From assembly GCA_029339505.1 (NCBI GenBank), contig JAQISU010000210.1, forward strand, positions 16,103,501 through 16,167,500: 64,000 nt of DNA, in the 5' to 3' direction. This stretch comes from Unio delphinus. Taxonomy: Eukaryota > Mollusca > Bivalvia > Unionida > Unionidae. Shown one piece after another: positions 37,401 through 42,255 of this stretch. Position 1 is the first letter of the stretch. Every line of letters begins with the position of its first letter. The notes under the pieces were generated by a model. That model saw only the letters and a list, made by a program, of their open reading frames with translations, did not search any database and was not told where the DNA came from. A program made the translations under genes and the position numbers.

Positions 37401-40400
37401 CACAACTTTCCCTCTCTTAAATCCAACTCATTTTCCTCCCACCACTGGTTGTGTGAAAGTCCTTTGGTGATGGGAAAGCAGCATTTGTATGTAGCTGTAG
37501 CCACCAAGCTACTACTCGGGCATATGGTCACTTTTCAGTGGATCTAAGCAGAAGTGGAGCTTGGCAGCCCCTGCTGACTGAGCAGCCCTTTTTAGGATCA
37601 TATTGTTCATATCTGTAGCATAAAGGCAAAAAGAGGAGCCCTAAAAATTGCCTGCTTCAGCTTAACCTTGGTCAGCATAATGAGGGTGATGGGGATCTCA
37701 AGTTAACAAAAACCTACCAAGAAAACAAAGTGACCCAATTCACCATTGTTGAAATGTGCAGTCAGTACAGCAGTGGATAGACCAATGAGAAGAACAGCCC
37801 TAGTTGGCAGACAACTAGCGAGATTCAAGATTCAGACAGCATCCCCCAAGTGATACCCTCCTACTGAGGAAGAACAACTCACCGAAATAGGAGTCGACTA
37901 TACTTTCTCCGGGAGTGGCTTAAGTAAAGATTGATATGAAGCCAGTTATGGGTTTGACATCAAATCAGGAAGCTCATAAGCCTTACAAAGAGCATGAATG
38001 ACAGACTAATGAATCAGAGACTCCCATTTTTTTAAAAGAAAAGTCATGTAACTATCATCAGTGCCAATGCATCCACCATTACCAATACAGATGAGATCAA
38101 GGGCAGATTTAATGAAGACTTGGTGTCACTTATTGTAGAGCTATCAAAAGCAGACAAGCTCATTATTTTTGGCGATGTCAATGTAAATGTTGGCACAGAT
38201 CACTACATCATCATCATGAGAATAGACAAGCAGGATGTCATAGTAAAAAGGACCATGAGAAGGGAGAATGTTGGACTAACCAGGTTCATAATCTCCAAGC
38301 TCAATATCTAGAATCTAGCAGAAGACCACAAGGCAAAAGAGTGCCCAAAAATCTCAATGTCTTCAAATTGAAAGAGAAGAATGTGAAACAGTCCTATGAA
38401 CTATGCAGAAAACTAGAAACAATTGATGCAATCTTTTGAGAAATGTTGAGGAAATCTGGGCATCATTCTGTGCTTATGTGTATTCACCTGCATCCAAAAG
38501 GCTTCGTCCAACCACAGAACATTTCCAGATTGGCCTGATTAGAATGATGATGCTAAACAAAGACTACTGAATGAGAAACAGCTACAAAAGACCTGTTTAG
38601 AAGACAGCGCTTAACACATAAGGTAGCCAAGATGACAGTCCAATGCAAACTCTGCAAGTTGCAAGATTAATGGTACAGCAATAAGGCAGATGAGATTCGG
38701 TCTTATGCAGACAGGAAGGACATGAAGAACTACTTTGACACATTGAAGACAATCTACAGCCTACAGTCATCATGAATATCTCCAATACTCAGTGCTGACA
38801 CCACTTACAAAGAAAAGATACTACAAGATGGGGAACAACAAGAACAGTTCAACAACAACCTGTCTTCAATCATCTATCAGTGATTGAATTCCCAAAGCAG
38901 AAATCAACACATACTTGCTGATCCTCAAGAGTTGAATGACATCAAGAAATCAACTGACCTGTACTCAAATGGCAAACACCTGAAGCAGATGCTAAACAAG
39001 CAAAATCTACAAAGCCACAGCTTGTACAGGTCACAGAAACTGACTAAACTCTTCCAGCCACTCTGGACTCAGTAACTATATGCATGGAGTACAATGCCTG
39101 AGTTGTAATGCCACTTGTACAAGGCATCAGACAATCCCACAACAATCATTGTGGCATCTACTTGCTGTCAGCAGGCTTAACCAGCATTAAGCAAAACTCT
39201 GGTGGACTGGTCATGTCATCTTTATGAGTCTTGAATGCCACATCATATTTGTTTATGGAGATATACCTAGTGGACACAGAAAAATTGGTCACCAGAAGAA
39301 AAGATGCAAAGATTCCATCAAGAATAGCCTGAAATGATGTTCGATATTTGTGACAAACCTTGTATCCTTCACCAAGGACAAACCTGGCTGGTGTACAGAT
39401 GTTAGCAAGGGTTGCAAAACCTTTGAGGATACGCACAGAACAAAAATTACCAATGCCTGGGAACGCAGGGAGGCCTCAACATCAAGAACCAACCCATGCC
39501 TCCAATGTACATAGTGCTCCAGGACATGCACATCGTGTATCAGACTTGTCAGCCACACAAGGACCTATCAATGAAAAGCAGCGCAGGATTCACTTCATCA
39601 GTGCTAAATGATTGGATGCAGCTAGAAAACCACTGATACAATCGGTGTCTACCACTCAACCAAATGATTTGATGCAGCTGGAAAACCACTGATCCAATCA
39701 GTGTCTACCACTCTACTAAATGATTGGATGCAGCTAAAATACCAATAATCCAATCAGTGTCTACCACTCTGCTATGTGATTGGAAGTGGCTGGAAATGAA
39801 ACTGAAACAATCAGAAAGTTCTTTAAATTTACTTTTGAAGATAGCGTTGTAACTGTATCAGCCTCTGTGGACAATAACATGTCACATTTAATTTTCTACA
39901 ACTTGAGCTTTTTAATGACAAGTTTTTCCTTTGGTTAGCAGATGTTGATATCTTTGAAGTTGCCATATTAAATATCTAACGAGTCAAGAATTGGGCTTGC
40001 TGACTAATAAGGGCACAAGCTTAAAACAGATTCAGCAAATTATGTGTATTCCAGAAGGTGATGTTGATCAAACTGGACTGATGACCATTGGCTAGTGGTG
40101 AGAAACCGCTACATATATGAACCAAGTCTTATATCAAACATATGTACAGCTATATAAACTCTCAGTATCTCAGTATGATGGCATAGGGGAAAAGGCCCTC
40201 ACAACTTGATCTCGAATAGAAAATCAGATATTTTTCCTTTACAAAAATGTATTAGTTAGTGAATCTGAATTCAAACACTACGGCAAAATTAACTGAAGTA
40301 AAATAAATATAACTATTGTTCCTCACCAACAGTACAGCACTTTCCCATTCCAACCACTGGTCTAATGCAGAGGGATCAGTCTCCTTGCAGCTCGAATTTG

Positions 40401-42211
40401 TCAAGTATCTACATGGATTCAAGAAAACAATATTTATTTCTAGAACTTCTGCTGAAATTCAAGTGTTTTTTATAACAAACAATAACATCTACATCTCAGA
40501 AGCATGTTCTGATCAAATTCTATAATTTGGAAATTCTTTCCACTCGTTTCACATGTACAATTTTTTGTACTTCAGATTTTAACCAGTTATGATCATGTTG
40601 ACAATTTTCCCATGTTATATGTAATATTTATTTTTATCACTTCTTTTAACACAACAGTCCTTTAAACTTTAACTGTAAATTCATAATGATATTCAGGGGC
40701 CTCGAGTGGCTGAGTGGTCTAAAGCCATACATGCCAACCCCTGACGAGATATTGGCATAATCCAAGTGGTAAAAAAGCGGAATCCAGGCGGAAAAAGCGT
40801 AATCCACATATAACATGCTAAAATTTCAATAAACAACGATTATTTGCCCTGCTTCAAGTTTTCATATGTAGCACTTTTAGCTTTACACACATCGACTAGA
40901 AACCTCCTTAAGACGTTTCGCGCTAAATTTTAAAATAATTTTGACACGGCCGTAAATAGATGTCACGTGATGCTGTACTTTTTTTTTGTTTATTTTTGTT
41001 CTTAATATTTAGAGGATTCTGTTATATTTTGTTTCGGGGGTTTTCGGTTGCCTTTTTCTAATTTATCTGGGAAATTTTTGAAAGGGGATATTTTTGCTCA
41101 CATAAATGCATAGAGTAAAATAAAATATACTTTTTAAGCGCTAAAATACATTTAGACTGGTGCTGCAAGAAATATGAATTAGAATATGGAATCTGCGAGT
41201 AAATATTAAATTTGGAAAACCTGTCTGCTATCTCCTCACTACGCATATAAATAAATATAAATAGAATCGAGGTCAACAGTAGAACCAGGTTAGCAATAAA
41301 TAGAACATGATACTACTACGAAAGTCCACGGTCTAGCGTACTCTATTGTAGTTACGTAAAAGCCGCCTTTTCTAAAATACGGTCTGTGGGATTAATGGAA
41401 CTTTAATAATAACGAGAAAACAAATAATTGATTTTTTTGGGAGGTTGATGTACCGAAAAAGCGTAATCCATATACGTTTAAGCATAAAGCGTAATTTAGT
41501 GTCAAAAAGCGTAATGATTACGCCAAAAGCGTAATGGTTGGCATGTATGTAAAGCGCTTCACCTCTCACATCTGTTGAGTCTAAGATTCGGCTAATGCAG
41601 TTATGTAAGAAAACTTGCCAGTAGCTTCTCATGGGCCAGTGGTTCTTTCCGGGGTTTTTTTCCGGGTTCTTCCTCCACCAATAATACTGGCCGCCATGTA
41701 TAGCCTATCGTGTGCTGAAAAATGTTGTTAAACCCTAAAAAACAAAAACACAATGATATTCGAAATTTATGAAATAATTATTTTATCCAATACTGGAGGA
41801 CACAGTTGAATATGTTTTGTGAAATCTTGCCAATAAGACCACTTGCTGGACTGGAGATAAGTGATCTTATAACCAGGGTGTCTTTGAAACAAGGTTCATT
41901 GAACAGCTAAAAGAAAAGTTGTTTTATTTCAATTTCCAATTGATTTAGCAGTGTGGTTTGAAACTAGGGTTGGTGTTTCTTACCTAGCTGCTGCATTGGC
42001 TAAGAGAAATTTCCCAGGGTGCACTTCTAATGCTGGCAGCTCAGTTACCACTTTCTCTGGAAAAGGAAAGTTATACTAACTGAATATTTTTTTGTAAATT
42101 ACATGCATTCAGGATTATGTTACTGTCTGTTTCACTCAAAGCACAGTTTAAGAAAATTACCCTACATCTGAAAAAAAAAAACAAGGTCTTTCTCAAAGGG
42201 AAACTAAATAG

Positions 42212-42255
<44 letters not shown>

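Noticed and set aside
42214..42252. (ATA)n as an independent microsatellite
   Set aside because: It is the 3' tail of the L2-like LINE fragment, matching the tail at 56256-56305.
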